Shown here: positions 37,400 to 50,985 of the stretch, in pieces | Numbering within the stretch: the first letter of the stretch is position 1 | Layout: the number at the start of each line of letters is the position of its first letter | Assembly: GCA_011317545.1 (NCBI GenBank) | Contig: WUJK01000009.1 | Coordinates: forward strand, 1,550,001 to 1,614,000 | DNA length: 64,000 bases | Direction of reading: 5' to 3' | Origin: Coniella vitis | Lineage: Eukaryota; Ascomycota; Sordariomycetes; Diaporthales; Schizoparmaceae | Position numbers and translations under genes: made by a program | Notes under the pieces: model-generated | What the model was told of the DNA's origin: nothing | The model's database searches: none | What the model saw: only the letters and a program-made list of their open reading frames with translations

Positions 37400-38401
37400 A
37401 CTAGACTATAAAGAAAAGAAGTAATAACCTTATAAATATCGGGCGATATTTTATATCGATCGTATAATATAAGCGTAGTATAATTAAAGATACCGATAAA
37501 TATAAATAAGGGGGATAGGGGATTTATATAAAGTTTTTATTACCTTAATTACGGATAAGGCGGATATAATAGTATTATAGCTATAGCGTTTATATAGTTA
37601 GAATACTACGAAAAGCTAGTATTTTAGGTTAAATTATTAATAAAAGATAATATCTAAAGTATCTTTAAGCTAAGGTTAGGTATAAAGAATACTAAATAAG
37701 TAATATAAATATTAAGAGTTTATAATATAAACGTATAAAGCTATTACGAAAATATAGCTATTATATAAAGAAACCTCGATATAGTAATTACTAAAGCTTT
37801 AGTAAAGTATTAAAAGATAGAGCTAATATAGCTTTAGAAGATATAGGCGATAATAGCCCGAATAAATAGCGAAAGTATATAGGAACTAAAGTTAATTATC
37901 CTAGCCCGCTATAGCTAAGAAGTAATAATCCGTAATAATTAAGCAATAATAAACCTTACGCCGGTTTAGCTAATCTAATAGCAAATAATAATATTAGTAA
38001 TAAGAAGGTAATAGCTATATAGCGGTTATATAGCGAGGATATTATATTTATATTTAAAGAGGGGGTAAATATATATAAGTAGAGAATAAGTTAGGAGAAG
38101 ATAATATTTAGCGAAAATATAACGAAAGCTAGATAAATATATATAATTATCGCGAAAGGAATATTTATAGAATAATTAAAAATTATATAAGCTAACATAG
38201 AGGAGCTATTCCGAAGCGTTAAAATAGCAAACTTATAAAATATAGATAAAATTAAACTAAAGATTCCTAAGAGCGAAATAGCTCGAGCTATATTTATTAT
38301 TACGCTTAATAATATATAAGCTATTAAGAAGATATATAAGGAAGAATTCTTATAAAGAATATAACTCTTTACCTATAAACCCTATATATAGAATATAATT
38401 A

Positions 38402-39022
38402 TGTTGGAGGTTATAATATATAATAGTAAAGAGGATCGAGGGGCTAAAGAAGAGGGTTAATAGTAGTTATATTATATCGAAGTGCTTGCTTGCTTACTTC
38501 TATTGCTATTCCTTTCGTCGGGAGGGAATAGCTATATTTATAGTTATTCTATAGCTATCTTCTAGAGCCTTCTATACTTTAATTTATAATATATATTATA
38601 AATCCATATCTTTAGTTATTCCTATTATTAGGTAGTGGAATAATATATTCTGCCGAGTGGCAAAGTGGTGGTGAAGGCTTACGTAGCCTGAAAAGTCTAC
38701 GTACTTTCTAGAACCTTCTGCTGACGTTATTGCTTACGTAATCAACGTTATATATTTTATATTAGTATATATATATATACTCTATACTAGTTATAATTAT
38801 ATTAGTAATAGCTTATATACTCGTTTGGTTATTAAGATATTGAAGAAAGTTTGTTAAAAGAGACGAATTAGCGTTCTTTAAGCTCTTTTACTTTCTTTAG
38901 CTCTTTTCAAGCTTATTAGAGTATATATATAGCTATAACTTAGTAAATATATATATATTATAGTATATTATTATATTATAGACTCTCTTATATATTACGT
39001 AAGCATTTTATATAGTCTTATA
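38402..39022 (-). mobile_element. solo Copia-type LTR, copy E
   Basis: 621 bp, tgttggagg to gtcttata, with exact duplication aatta at 38397-38401 and 39023-39027. It sits in the knuckle region of L2 ORF1. It preserves its terminal TG, unlike copies B and J. Confidence 0.95.
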
Positions 39023-39211
39023 AATTATACAATAATATTTTAAATATTATAAATATAGCTATATTATAAGGCATTATATAAAGAAAATTAGGTATAAACG
39101 TTATATAGGAGTAGTATATAAGTAGGGGGAATATAGTTATTCTTTATTAAAAGATATATCGAAGATTAAATATTTAAATTATAACGGAAGCTATATAACC
39201 TAGGTAAAGAA

Positions 39212-39847
39212 TTTTGGAGGTTATAATATATAATAGTAAAGAGGATCGAGGGGATTAAAGAATAAAGAAGAGGGTTGATAGTAGTTATATTATATCGAAG
39301 TGCTTGCTTGCTTGCTTCTAACTATCTATCTTTAAGTCGGAAGGAATCCCTATATTTATAGTTATTCTTAAGCTATATTCTCGAATCTTCTTTTAATTGA
39401 TTTATAATATTGATCATAAATGCGTATTATTTAGTTATTCCAGTTGGTAAGGACTGGAGAGATATATTCTTCCGCGTGGCGAGTGTGGCAAGTGATTACG
39501 CGGCTTGAAAGATTCGAGTATCTTCTAGCACCTTCTGCTGACGTCATTGCTTACGTAATCGACCCTATATATTTTATTATAGTATATAGATATATACCCT
39601 ATACTGATTATAAATATATTAGTTATAGCTTATATACCCGTCTAGTTATTAAGATATTAGCGAAAGTTATTTAAAAGTGTTTAATTGAGAGATTTTAAAT
39701 TCTTCTGCTTTCTTTTGCTTATTTTAAGCTTATTTGGGTAGTTATATAGCTATAACTTTAGTATATAGGCATATTATAGTGTTATAGTTATAAAATAGAT
39801 ATTTTATATTACGTAAGCATTCTTATATATAGTTATATAGTCTTATA
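39212..39847 (-). mobile_element. Copia-type LTR, copy F, inversion breakpoint partner of G
   Basis: 636 bp, from ttttggagg to tcttata. Left pentamer aagaa (39207-39211) is the reverse complement of G's left ttctt. Right pentamer accgc (39848-39852) is the reverse complement of G's right gcggt. It has the full CRE palindrome at 39539-39546 and lacks G's 107-bp duplication. Confidence 0.9.
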
Positions 39848-40345
39848 ACCGCTTTACTATTATAGAATAGTAAAGATAATAAGATATATTATTCTAGATT
39901 CTTTAGACGAGAATTATTAATAAGTTTATTTATAATTTATAATTATAGATAAAGGAGCGATTCCGTTATTATTATATATATTATAATATATTAATAACCG
40001 ACCTAAAGATTATAGATATAATAGCGAAATAGTTATAAGGAAGCGGGAGAATAATAGCTCTTTCGTTAATAAAATATATTATAGCCGAGGAGATATTAGG
40101 TATAAGGCTAAAGGAGGAAAAAAAGGAAGAAAGGAGTAGTATATATTTAATTAGCTTAATTAATAAGAATTAGTAGTTAAGCGGGGAGAATAGTAAATAA
40201 ACGCTATATTTATATAGCGATAAATAAGTATATTTATATATTTTTCTCCGGTATTCGGCTTCCTATTAGATAAGAAAGGAAAGGGTTCCGTATATTAGAT
40301 AATTTAAGTAGAATAGAGTATAATATAATAATAATAATAATATTT
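39848..40345 (+). mobile_element. L2 copy d, 3' end
   Basis: 3' noncoding end of L2, ending in gaatagagtataat plus ATA units (about 40310-40335). It is the continuation of 35888-36738 once the inversion is undone. Confidence 0.7.
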
Positions 40346-40505
40346 AAATATAAGATTTCTATTATAATAACGCTACTTTATTATTACGAGATAATAGAGA
40401 TAATAAGATATATTATTCTAAACTATTTTAAGGAGGATTATAAATAGACTTAGTTATAATATATAGCTATAAATAAAGCGGCTATTCCGCTATTATTATA
40501 TATAT
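40346..40505 (+). mobile_element. L2 copy f, truncated 3' region, left of L1 copy 4
   Basis: Repeats the L2 segment near 39850-39990 in tandem right after the tail of copy d. Interrupted by the 5' end of L1 copy 4. The remainder resumes at 48801 after a gap of under 100 bases relative to other L2 copies. Confidence 0.6.
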
Positions 40506-40879
40506 ATATATATTTATCCTTCCCGATACTTTTCTCGTATACGCCTGCTTTTATTAAGGGTGCGTACGGTTTTGCTAATAATTCACTAATATCTAACCTA
40601 TTTATATATAGGCAAATACGGTCGCGGGATAGCCTTATAGGAGGCCCTGCCTACGGATATAATATAGGGCGGCTCGCCGCCGCCTAAGGGACTAATACCT
40701 AGGACGGATATTAGTTCTATTACGGATTCGATTTACTCCCTTATATAGTAGAAGAGGTACCGCGGTACCGCGTTATAATTATAAGAGGATATTACTATAT
40801 ATTAAAATAACCCTCTTGCCCCTAGTACGGTTAGGACCCTCCTTATAAATATACGCCGTATATTTATAGCTCGGGAGAT

Positions 40880-42290
40880 AATCCTATTAGCGGTAAATAA
40901 GACCCTAAGAAAACTAGTTAATACCTTTAAAGGCCCTCTATAAAGCGAGGAGCGTCTTTATATAGAGAGGGTATACTCCTAACTCCTAGCTATAGCTAGG
41001 CGTAAGCTTAAGAATTTTTTATCGGACCCGGCTATTAGCCGGCTTACTCCGATATACCTAACTCCTCCCGTTATTACTCTATAGGTAATACTCTACGCCT
41101 AATAGCTACCTTTACCTGCTTAATACCCCTAATAGGGTCGAAGCTAGGCTACCGTTATAAGTATAACTATTAAGCTCCTAGCGGAGCCGGCTTATTATAC
41201 TCGAAAAGCTAGCCCCTAATATAGCCGGTAGTAGGAATAAGATATAAAGATCCTCCTTAGGGCTACCCCTTATAATATACTTATAGGCTTACCCCTTTAG
41301 GGATTTAAGCTAGGTATTTATATTCGGCTTTAAATCCCTATAATTAATATAGCGGTAGTTATTAAAACCCCTACCGGCTAAGCTCTACGCCTTACTAATA
41401 AGGAGGTTTAGGATAAGCTTCTTATTAACCCTTTAAAGGATAAACTAATAAAGCTAATATAAACGTTCTTAGCGATTATACCGTAGACCTAGATTACCTA
41501 TATAATAACCGGGGTTCCGAGGGAGCTTTATAACCCCTTTACCTATTAAAGGGTTTCTCCTAAAGAGTATATCTAGGAGGAGGCTACGGTATAAACGGGA
41601 GTCGAGCTTATTTCCTATAGGCTTTCTATAAATAGATATAACCCTATTATATATATTACTACCTAGCTAATATCCTTTTTATATAAAGTATAACCCTTTT
41701 AAGTCTTTAACCTACCCTATACCCGGCTAATATAGAAGATAGAGAAGCTCTCTTTTTATACGGATAGCTATCTTAGCTATTACTTAACTAAGCGTTATAT
41801 AAGGAGTAAGTAATACCCTACCTACTCTAACGCCTAATATACTTAGGAAGGGGAGGTTTATACGCTTCCCCCTAGGTATATTAATTACTATAAGCCGGTC
41901 CGCTCTAGCTACCTTAGCTATACTATTACCCCTATAATAATTAATAAATAGCTTTATTATTCGTTTATCTCTAAGCTTAAGAGGATTAGGAATACGGGTA
42001 AGGCTTATTATAACGATATAAATATAGCTATAAATACTATTAATAGCTAGCGGGAGCTTTAACCCCCTATTAAGCCTATATAATAGCTATTTATCGAAGG
42101 CCCCTCCCGGAAGTAGCTTTATAATAATATCCGTAATTATATACCGCCGACCGGCTTATAATAGTACTTACGGTTTAACCCGGCTAATATACCGCTTCCG
42201 GAGGGTCCTAGCCCTATTATAAAGAGAGAGCTTATACCCCTAGCGGATATAGTTAAGGACGATAACGATATAGTTATAATCCTTAGCTCC
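40880..42290 (+). pseudogene. L1 copy 4 ORF1
   Basis: Collinear with ORF1 of copy 1 at 9480-10890, including the acidic tail near 42245-42285. Differences between the copies are mostly C/T and G/A, as expected from independent RIP. Confidence 0.5.
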
Positions 42291-42439
42291 TAAGGGGGCT
42301 TAAATACTATTATTCCCCCTATATATAAATAGGATATACCCTTCCGATAGCTAAAGGGCTCCTCTTATAATCGCCTAGGTAAATATAAGGAAGAAATAAT
42401 CTACTTATATTATACTACTAATACTCTATACTAAATAAG

Positions 42440-45400
42440 GGGTAAACGTTATATAGATCTAGAAGCTATATACGATATATAATACGAGAACTTAGAGGTA
42501 CCCTATTTATAAACTTTTCTCGCTAATAGATAATTAGGGAGGGGATCCGATAGCCTATTATAAGGAAAGGCGGTAGGAGTTATTCGGTAATAAGCCCCGG
42601 GTCCTAACGTATATATAACGGGGTTATAGGCTATATATAAAGTAATAATAGCCCTTTACTATAAGGGACGGATTCTAGCTAAAGGTATTAAGGGTCCTTT
42701 TAATTAATATTTACCGGGCGCTTAAGGAGAATATAATACTCGATTATATACTAAATAGTCTATTTATATAGAGATAGGTAATTAGGGGCGATTTTAATAT
42801 AGTTTATACTCCTTATAAGCCGGGTAAGCCTAACGAAAGGGGTAATAATTAGGTTAAAGATTAAATATTATTTAGAGATATATTCTTTATAAATACCCCG
42901 GGTATCCCTATATATATCTAAGGGGGGGTTTTTAACCTAATCTTCTTTAATATTCTAAATATAGCTATAAAGGTTACTCCTAACCTATATACTAGCTTTA
43001 ACTATAAGACCCTTATTATAACTAATAGTAATAATCCTCCGCTCCCCTAAGAATAGCTAGTACGGTTATAGGTAGACTTATAATCCCTCCTAGCCTTTAA
43101 GGGCCTTTTAGAAATAGGGCTAATAGATATATTACCCCTTTTATAGGCGGAGAGCCCGGCTTTTCTAAACGATTAGATAACCCGCCTAAACTACCTTTAG
43201 GGTAGGGCTTTAAAGGTAATAGGGTAGTAGCTATAACCCTATTTCTAAGCCCTTTAATAAGATAATAGAGTAAAAGAGGTATACCGGGCGTATATTAGGG
43301 CCCGATATAATTATCGGATTTACTTAAGGGAGTTCTAGGTAGTTAGGAATACCTTTAAAGGGGCTATTCGAATATATCGGCGAGCCTTCTAATAGGGTAG
43401 GATCGATATAATAACTTCGGATACGGATATCTTTAGGATAACGGGGTAATATAAGCTAGCTATACCGCTATAAGCTCCCCCGTTATATATAGGGGATAAT
43501 ACGTTATATAAGGACCCTATTAAGAAGGTAAGCTTATTATAGGATAAGATTTTATAGCGGTTCCCTAGGGATAATAACCTAATTAGGGACCCGCTTAAGG
43601 GCTAGAACGCCTTTAAAGCCTATTTCTAATAGGGTTATATAGCTATACTTAAGGAGGTAGAGGAGTATATTATCCGAGTTAAATCTACCTCTCCCGGGGT
43701 AAATAGTACCTTAATATCCCTATTAAAGGAGTATTAGAATAATATTAGCCCCCTTTTAGTTCGGTTTTATAATTATTACCTTATTATAGGTTACTTTCCT
43801 TTACTTTAGCGCTATACTAAGGTATCGATATACCTTAAGCTAGGTAAGAGGGATATAAGTAGCCTTAGGTTATATAGACTTATTACTCTCCTTTCTACCT
43901 TTTCTAAGGGGCTCGAAAGGCTAGTTATATATAGGTTCTTCTAGATCCTACTTACTAAAGGGGTCCTTAACCTATAATATTATAGGGTATTACTAAAACG
44001 CTCTATAATAAACCTTATAATAATATTTATATATAATATCGAGCTAGTATTCTCCTAAGGGTAGGTTATTATAATAATAACTAGGGATATATAAGGGGCG
44101 TTTAATACCGTCCTCCTTAATAGATTAGTTATATAGCTATAAGTCCTTAGTTTCCTACTCTTATTATTAAGTTTAATAACCTCCTTCCTAATAATACGGT
44201 TAGTATAGGTCTGCTTAGATAGATCGATAATAGGTTTCTCCTCGGTAAGATATAGTATACTTTAGGGCTTACCTCTCTCGCCGGTATTATATATAATCTA
44301 CCTCTCTAAACTTATTCTATAGGGTAGTAATAGGTATTTCTATTATACGGATAATATTCTCTTCCTTTATATATCTAATAATATAGAGAAAAATATAGTA
44401 TTATTAGAAACGGATATAACGAGCGTTAACGATTAGGCTTTAAGGAGTATAATATAGTTTATATTAGAGAAAACGGAAGTTTTCTACTTCTTAAGGCGTA
44501 GGGAGGCGGTATAGCCGGCTATTATAATAGATAATAGGCGTATAAAGCCTATTATTAATATACTCTCCTATTCTAAGGTAGTTAGCTTCCGCTAGCTAAG
44601 ATTTTAGTTTAATAAGCGTTTTATAGGTAAGAGGTATATTAAGGAAAGGGTTTATAAGATAATAAAGGTTATAGCCTACCTTAGGAGCCTTAAGAAGGTA
44701 TAATATAGCCCCCCTATAATATCTCTTTATAAAGCAGTTATAGTAATATTTATCCCGATACTTATATATATAGCGGATACCTAATTTCGACCGGATTATA
44801 TACCTATAATATAGCTTAAGAAGGCGGATTAACTATTAGTAAAGGGCGCTAAAGGGATATTACCGGCGTAGAGGACGGTATATACGGTAATAGCCCTTTA
44901 TAAAGCGGGCCTCCCTATAGCTAGGCTTATACTAGGAGTAGCGGTTCGCCGGGCCGGCTTATAATATACTCTGCTAAACGTAGAATACCCCCTTTATAAA
45001 CGGATATACGCTCCTATAGGATATAACCTTAGGGTATTTAATATACGCTTTATAGATATTATATATAGCTTTCCTATTATATTTAGGCCGGCCTTATTAA
45101 CCCCCCGGTATCCTTATTATATTATACTAAACCCTAATATCGGTTACCTTAAGGAGGAAGTAGCTATATATTATAATATATAGTATATAACCCTATTACC
45201 GGACGTTATAATAGTATATACGGATAGCTTTAAGGTTTAGGGGGGATTTAAGTATAGGGTAGGCTATAGGTATATTATAATAAGGGATAGGGTATTTATT
45301 ACTATTACTATTAGGGTACTTTATAAGTATTTATACGTTTTCGATACTAAAGCGGTTAGGGCGCTTACGGGATTATAGCTAGCGCTAGAAACGGTATTAT

Positions 45401-46015
45401 TAGCGGTATTTATCTATATAGATAATACCTTGGTTATCTAAGGATTATAGGGTAACGCGCCTATTACCTTATAATAGGCTTTCCGAAGCTTTTAGGCTCT
45501 TTATAAATAGTACCTTATAAAGGGAGGGTTAGTAATTATCCTCTAAAGCCCTAGTTATATAGGTATAGCTAGGAACGAGCTTATAAATACCCTTACGAAG
45601 AGGGGTATAATATTCTCCCTAATAGGGCGGGTAATAAGCTTTATTACCTCGGGTATATAAACCTTATATCGAGAGGGAATTAGGAGCTTTAAGAAGATAT
45701 AATAGATATATTAATAGATAATCTTATTTAGCTAGTATAACGCTTAGGGGCTAAGCTTTCGTATTATAATATAGCCGGCTCTTTTATTAAACTACTAATA
45801 GCTAGCTCTCTTTATAGCTATAAGGACTAATTATAGCGATTTTAAAGTATATTACTATCGGTTTAGCCGGCTAGGGATAAGCCGCTATTATAAAACGGGC
45901 TATTCTAATAAGCTTTCGCTTCGGTATTCGGTATATTATACGGTAGCTAAGCAGAGGTAGCGGGATTAGCCGGAGGGCCTAACAAGGCCCCTTAATACCC
46001 CTTTCTACGAAACGT
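42440..46015 (+). pseudogene. L1 copy 4 ORF2 (EN-RT-RNase H)
   Basis: The endonuclease GDFN core lies near 42790. RT carries PxGS-type text near 44270, and the YxDD site reads Y-T-D-N near 44338-44350. RNase H opens near 45215 (YTDSFKV). The C-terminal region ends near 46015. The frame spans the TRIM site of copy 1 without interruption (ggtagg at about 44060-44066), which confirms the TRIM is an insertion. Confidence 0.8.
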
Positions 46016-46471
46016 ACTTATAAAGGATACTTATAAACTATTAGGCGTAATCTGCCTTTTTAAAAGTAGTTTATAAAGATTCTCTATAAATAATACCTTT
46101 ATTATTATATATATAGTAGGTATAATATAATCTATTACTCTATAGGAAAGCGGGTCTAATTAGGATCTTATATTATTAGCTATTAGGGTAGTTTATAGCT
46201 ATATTATAGGCTATCTAGGGCTAAAGTATATTAAACTATATATAATCGATTACCTAGCGTATAGTATTACTAAAGGCGTATAGCGTAATATAGCGGTCGG
46301 CGGGAGTATTTAGAATAGGGGTAATTAGGCCGGGAAGTAACTATAATAGGCCTATAATACTAGGGGCGTACTCCTACTTATAGGTAGTACTAGTACTAGT
46401 AATAATAATAATAGCTATAATAGCTTAGCGCTAATATTACTAGGGCTAGTATTATAGCTTGTACTACTACT

Positions 46472-47630
46472 ATTAGCGGTAGCGGGGTAGGATATAGCGG
46501 GGGCGTTTTTAAGGCTATATAACCGGCTCTACTTCCTCCTCCGACTTATTAAATAACTTAATAAAGCCCTTTATTAATACTTTATCGTAGGCCTCCTTAG
46601 CTATACGAATAATAATATAGTAGGGGGTATTATCTTTACCCTCCTATAGGGCGTTATATAGCTAGTAGTTAACGGTTATTAAATAGTTAGCTAAAGGGGT
46701 ATAGCCCTTATACTAATAACGCTAATAGTAAATATTACCCTCGATATCCTAATAATCGCTAAGCGATTTACCGGTAATTACCGAGATTAGATATTATTCG
46801 TAAGGTATATTACGCTAGGTTATAATATAATAGCTATTAGGAGTAGCTTCGCTAGCCTTTTATATCTTCTTACGCTTAATAGGGGTAATAGGAGTAATAG
46901 CCTTACCCTTATTCTTAATAGTATTAATCTTCTTCTTATTAGTTTTAGCTTTAGGCTAAGTATTAGTAGTAATAGTAGCGTTAGTAATACGGGTAATACG
47001 AGGAGGGTTAGCCTTAATCGGAGCTACTATCTTAATAGCCCTAGCCCTAGTATTATTATTACTAATAATAGCGGTAGAACGCTATTTCTTAGTAATAGGA
47101 GTATTAGTAGGAGTAGAGATAAGCGTAAGGCGTTTATTACTAGTATTACCGGCGGTAATAGTATAGGCGATACCGATATCGTTATCGTTACTACTATTAC
47201 TACTATTATTATTATCGTTTATATAGGTATAATTAGTATTACTACTAGTAATATAGTTACTATCGTTATTAGCCTTATCCTAATAGGCCTCCTTATTATC
47301 CTCCTCGGCGTTATTATTACTAATATATATATTAGTAATAGGCTCCTTATTACTAAAGGTATCTTCGGCCTATTCCTAACTATCTTAGAGTAAATCTACC
47401 TTATCTTCGCTATTAGTATTATCCTTAGTAGCCTTGGTATTACCCTTATCCTTATCCTTAAGCTCGAGGGTATTATTAAGGGCCTTCTATAGGATATCTT
47501 TATCGCCCTTATCTTCGTTATAGATATAATTATTACTATTAAGTACGTTAGTAGTCGGCTTTATAGCGCTATATAGGAGTACGCTATATATTATAGGGGC
47601 GGTACCCTTCTTAATAGCTTTAGTTTCTAT
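46472..47630 (-). pseudogene. convergent long frame of L1 copy 4
   Basis: Starts at the same RIP-changed ATG as in copy 1 (47630) and ends at the RYR-stop position (46472), with a possible Gln-rich extension toward 45960. The distance is one base off a multiple of three, so this copy probably carries an indel. The acidic, Ser/Asn, Lys/Thr/Pro and ordered blocks are all visible. Confidence 0.5.
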
Positions 47631-48766
47631 TAGTAAATATACCTATTAATAATAGTTAATTAATAGTATTAGAACTTAGCTTTAATATAATATACTATAC
47701 TTACTATACTATTTATATAGGTATTTTATAGGAAGGATATACTACTTTATAGTAGCGCTAGATATAGTATTTATAGGAGCTTAGGCTACTTTATATAGAT
47801 TAATAGGAGTATTATACGTTTCTTAGCTATACGGGTATTAGTAATATTCGCGGTATAGCGCGCTTTAGTATACTTAGCTATATATTAATTTAAAACGTTA
47901 GTAAACTGCTATAAATCCTAATATTCGATTAGGAAAGGTAGATATACTTATTTCCTTTTTTAGGAGGTATTATAATAGTAGTAATAGTAATTACTATACT
48001 TAAGATTATAAAGGGGAGTATAATACGGCGGCGGCGATAATTAGTAATACTCCTATACTACTATATAGTAGATTAAGAAAGGAGGAGGGAGAAGGGAGGA
48101 GGAGGAGGGAGTTTAGACGAATTATAATAGGCGTAGGAGAAATATAGTAGATAGCGCTATACCCCTGCTATTAATAATAATAGGGGTATAACTAGCTATA
48201 ATAGCTATTATCTATAACTATAGATAAAGGGCTAGCTACTATTAATAAAAGGATATATACTTTTATAGACTAATAATAGTAAACGCCTTAAGGTATATCT
48301 CTAACGCGTCTTAAGCTACTACTCTATATTATTATAAGGACGTTTACGCTATATTAGCAGCTTAATAGCTAGCTAGCTCTTTAGTATAGCGCCCTTAGGC
48401 TATTATACTAGTAAGGTTATCGCTAGTATAGTCGACGTATAGTATATATATAATACGGCTTCGGAACTAGTCTCGGCCGGCATCTAACGTTTAGTAACTA
48501 TACGGTAATACGCTAACCTAATAAAAACGTAGCTTTATACGGGCTATACTAATAGTATTATATAACTCTGCTCTAAGACCAATCCCTAGAGTATCTAGCC
48601 TCTAGGATATAGCTAATACGCTATAAAGCAGCCTTCGGGCTAGGGTTATATTACGAATATATATGCTAGGTAGGTATATATACGCTCTTTAGTAGTACGA
48701 TAGGTAGTATACGCCGAGATACCCCTTAGGAGGTATGCTAGCGTAACTAGTCCGGCGTTAATTTAA

Positions 48767-48798
<32 letters not shown>

Positions 48799-48800
48799 AT

Positions 48801-49095
48801 AGCTTTTTCGCTAGTAAGATATATTATAGCTAGGGAGAAGCTAGGCGTTAGGCTTAAAGAGGAAAAAAAGAGGAGGTAAGGAGTAGTATATACCTAACTA
48901 GCTTAATTAATAAGAACTAACGGTTAAACGGGGAGAATAGGAAGCAAATACTACCTTTATATAGCAATAAATAAGTATAGCTATAAGCTTTTCTTTAATA
49001 CTTAGCTTCCTATTAAATAAGAAAGAAAAGGGTTCCGGATACTAGATAATTTAAATAGAATAGAGTATAATAAAATAATAATATATTATCTAGAT
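48801..49095 (+). mobile_element. L2 copy f, 3' end, right of L1 copy 4
   Basis: Begins agctttttcgctagtaa, matching L2 copy c near 31705 in reverse. Ends with the L2 terminus (aatagagtataat plus ATA units near 49066-49090). It is the continuation of 40346-40505 across the L1 insertion. Confidence 0.65.
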
Positions 49096-49484
49096 ATAAG
49101 TAATATAAGAAAATGCATAATCTAAGCGAGCTATATATTAAAGCTAATCTATTATATATAAAGCTTAGTAAATTATTAGTAGACGATATTACTATTTATA
49201 TTTAGGTTTAGGAGGATTAATAGTTTATACTACTATTATTTTATAATTAAGGTTTATTATCCGTAAATCTAAAGCTATTTATAATAAGGGAGGTATTAAT
49301 AACTAAAAATATAATAAGCTAGGCTTATAAGAGGTAATATCTAATAAATGTTATAATATATTATCCTAATTATACAGAAAGAAGAGTTATATACTAGTAA
49401 TTAGACCGTTACTATATATCTATATATAGCTAACTATATACTAAGCGTATTTAATACGGGTTTATAATACCTATAGCTATGTTA
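49096..49484. other. no recognisable gene
   Basis: RIP-style sequence with a few retained TG steps. Plus-strand translation gives only short pieces that I could not assign. Confidence 0.4.
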
Positions 49485-49745
49485 GCCATTTCCAAGTTAA
49501 TAAGGGGCTATCGCCGATAATAGTAATAAAGGTCTTATAATTAGAGCCGGTATATAGGCTAGGAGCTATCTCTATAGCCGTATCCGTTATATTCGAAAAG
49601 ACGAGGTTTAATACCCCTCCTCAAATATAGGTCGGGACGCCCAGGGTATCCGTAAAAAATATATCTCTAATAATAACTAATTATCAACCCGGTTACCGCC
49701 CCATAAATTTAATTAAGAGCGTTTTACCTAATAGATATCTTTAAT
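49485..49745 (-). pseudogene. LINE endonuclease fragment of a third family
   Basis: On the minus strand the frame reads VIIRDIFFTDTLGVPTYI, then LNLVFSNITDTA and GSNYKTFITIIGDS. This corresponds to the end of an APE endonuclease (T-x-x-x-STLDLxF ... SDHxxF). It is related to L1 positions 11450-11640 but clearly diverged. It retains steps such as ccaagtt, caaatat and cccaggg, so it is less mutated than L1 and L2. Confidence 0.6.
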
Positions 49746-50985
49746 ATCCTCCTTATTATTATATATTAAGCGGTTAGGAGTATAATCTTAACTTATTATA
49801 TTATATATATATAGCTTACTATTAGCTCGCTAATTCTAAGTATATTAAGGTCCCTTAGAGTTAGCTGATTTAATATTACGAGTATTTCTACTACGGTAGG
49901 GGGCGTAGCTTTTATTATAGCGATCCTCTCGGCGTCCGTTATATCGCTAATCGCGCTTATAGCTACGATTACGGTTATATATATAATAAGCGTAAGAGTT
50001 TAATATTCGAATATTATTATAGCGGGATATTAGATTATTATTATAACGAGAGTTATACTTATATATATATATAACCGTTAATTTTAGTTAAAGTATTTAG
50101 GGTATTTATAATCGATATAATTAATTAGAATAGAGTATAATTACTTAGCAATTCGTATATATTCGTTTATTATTTAAATATTCGTAGGACGCGGTAGTTC
50201 GTATTAAATAAATTTATCTATTTTATTCGAAACAGAGGTTATCGCTCTATACTAATTAAGGTTGTTATAATTAAATATATTTATAACCCTATTATAGCGT
50301 AAATACTTCTAAATAAACTTATATAAAGCGAACTTATCTTTAGTAATATCCGAAAGTAAGTTACTTGTATTTATACTTCTTAATAACATAAATAAGTTCT
50401 ATTTAGAAATATTTAGTAAGTTCGTTTATTATTATAATAAAGCCTCCGGTATAAAAACCTCCTTATTTAGATTTAAGTAACTCTATAATGTAGTAGTATA
50501 TAATAGTACCCTAAAAGAGTATATAGAAAATATCCTTAGAATCTCGGACTCTATATTGCTATATTAATACCGTCCTTAAAGGTTTTAAGATAATCGATAA
50601 ATATATAAATATCCGTAAATATTAAATCTTTACTTATAATAATTATACCTATATTACTTTTATTAAAGTACTCGAGGTTAAAGATACCGACTTTATTACG
50701 CTTAAGCTTAAATCCCCTATTATTATAAGTATTAGAAGATATATTATCTCGATATATACCGCTATTTATATCTCTACTTAAACTAAGCAGGTCTCCTCTT
50801 TTATAGAAAGGTCTACCTTATCTATTATATAAACCGCCTAATCTTCCTATTAAGCCAGGGTTATAAGGAAGAGTAATTACTTACGGAATCCGAAACCCCT
50901 AGTAGACGGGGGAGGTAGTTTAAGTAGTAGCTACGATAAAGCAGGTAAGATATAGCTTTCTTATAATACTAAGTATATATACCGA
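49746..50985. other. unassigned sequence with coding-like stretches
   Basis: No transposon family in the window matches here. On the plus strand a frame from about 50230 to 50560 reads without unusual stops apart from RIP-type ones (NKFYLEIFSKFVYYYNKASG near 50385-50440). A second runs from about 50680 to 50985 (LKLKSPIIISIRRYI near 50705, VDGGGSLSSSYDKAGK near 50900). This could be the remnant of a host gene or of an unseen transposon. I cannot name it. Confidence 0.3.

Larger units (their letters stand above)
36739..39211 (+). mobile_element. L2 copy c, 5' part, with LTRs D and E inserted
   Basis: Begins at the L2 start (cgaactcgagg) and runs through ORF1 to aagaa at 39207-39211. The ORF1-like text parallels 19186-20375. 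The knuckle region is split by LTR E and resumes at 39028. It ends exactly where L2 copy c resumes beyond LTR G on the other strand (aagaactaccc), so the two are halves of one element. Confidence 0.75.
40506..48800 (+). mobile_element. complete Tad1-like LINE, L1 copy 4
   Basis: Shares 5' edge and AAAT tail with copy 1 and is uninterrupted, about 8.3 kb. This makes it the best reference for the L1 layout: 5' region, ORF1, ORF2, convergent frame, about 1.1 kb of 3' noncoding sequence, tail. It lies inside L2 3' sequence. No clear target duplication was found. Confidence 0.85.
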
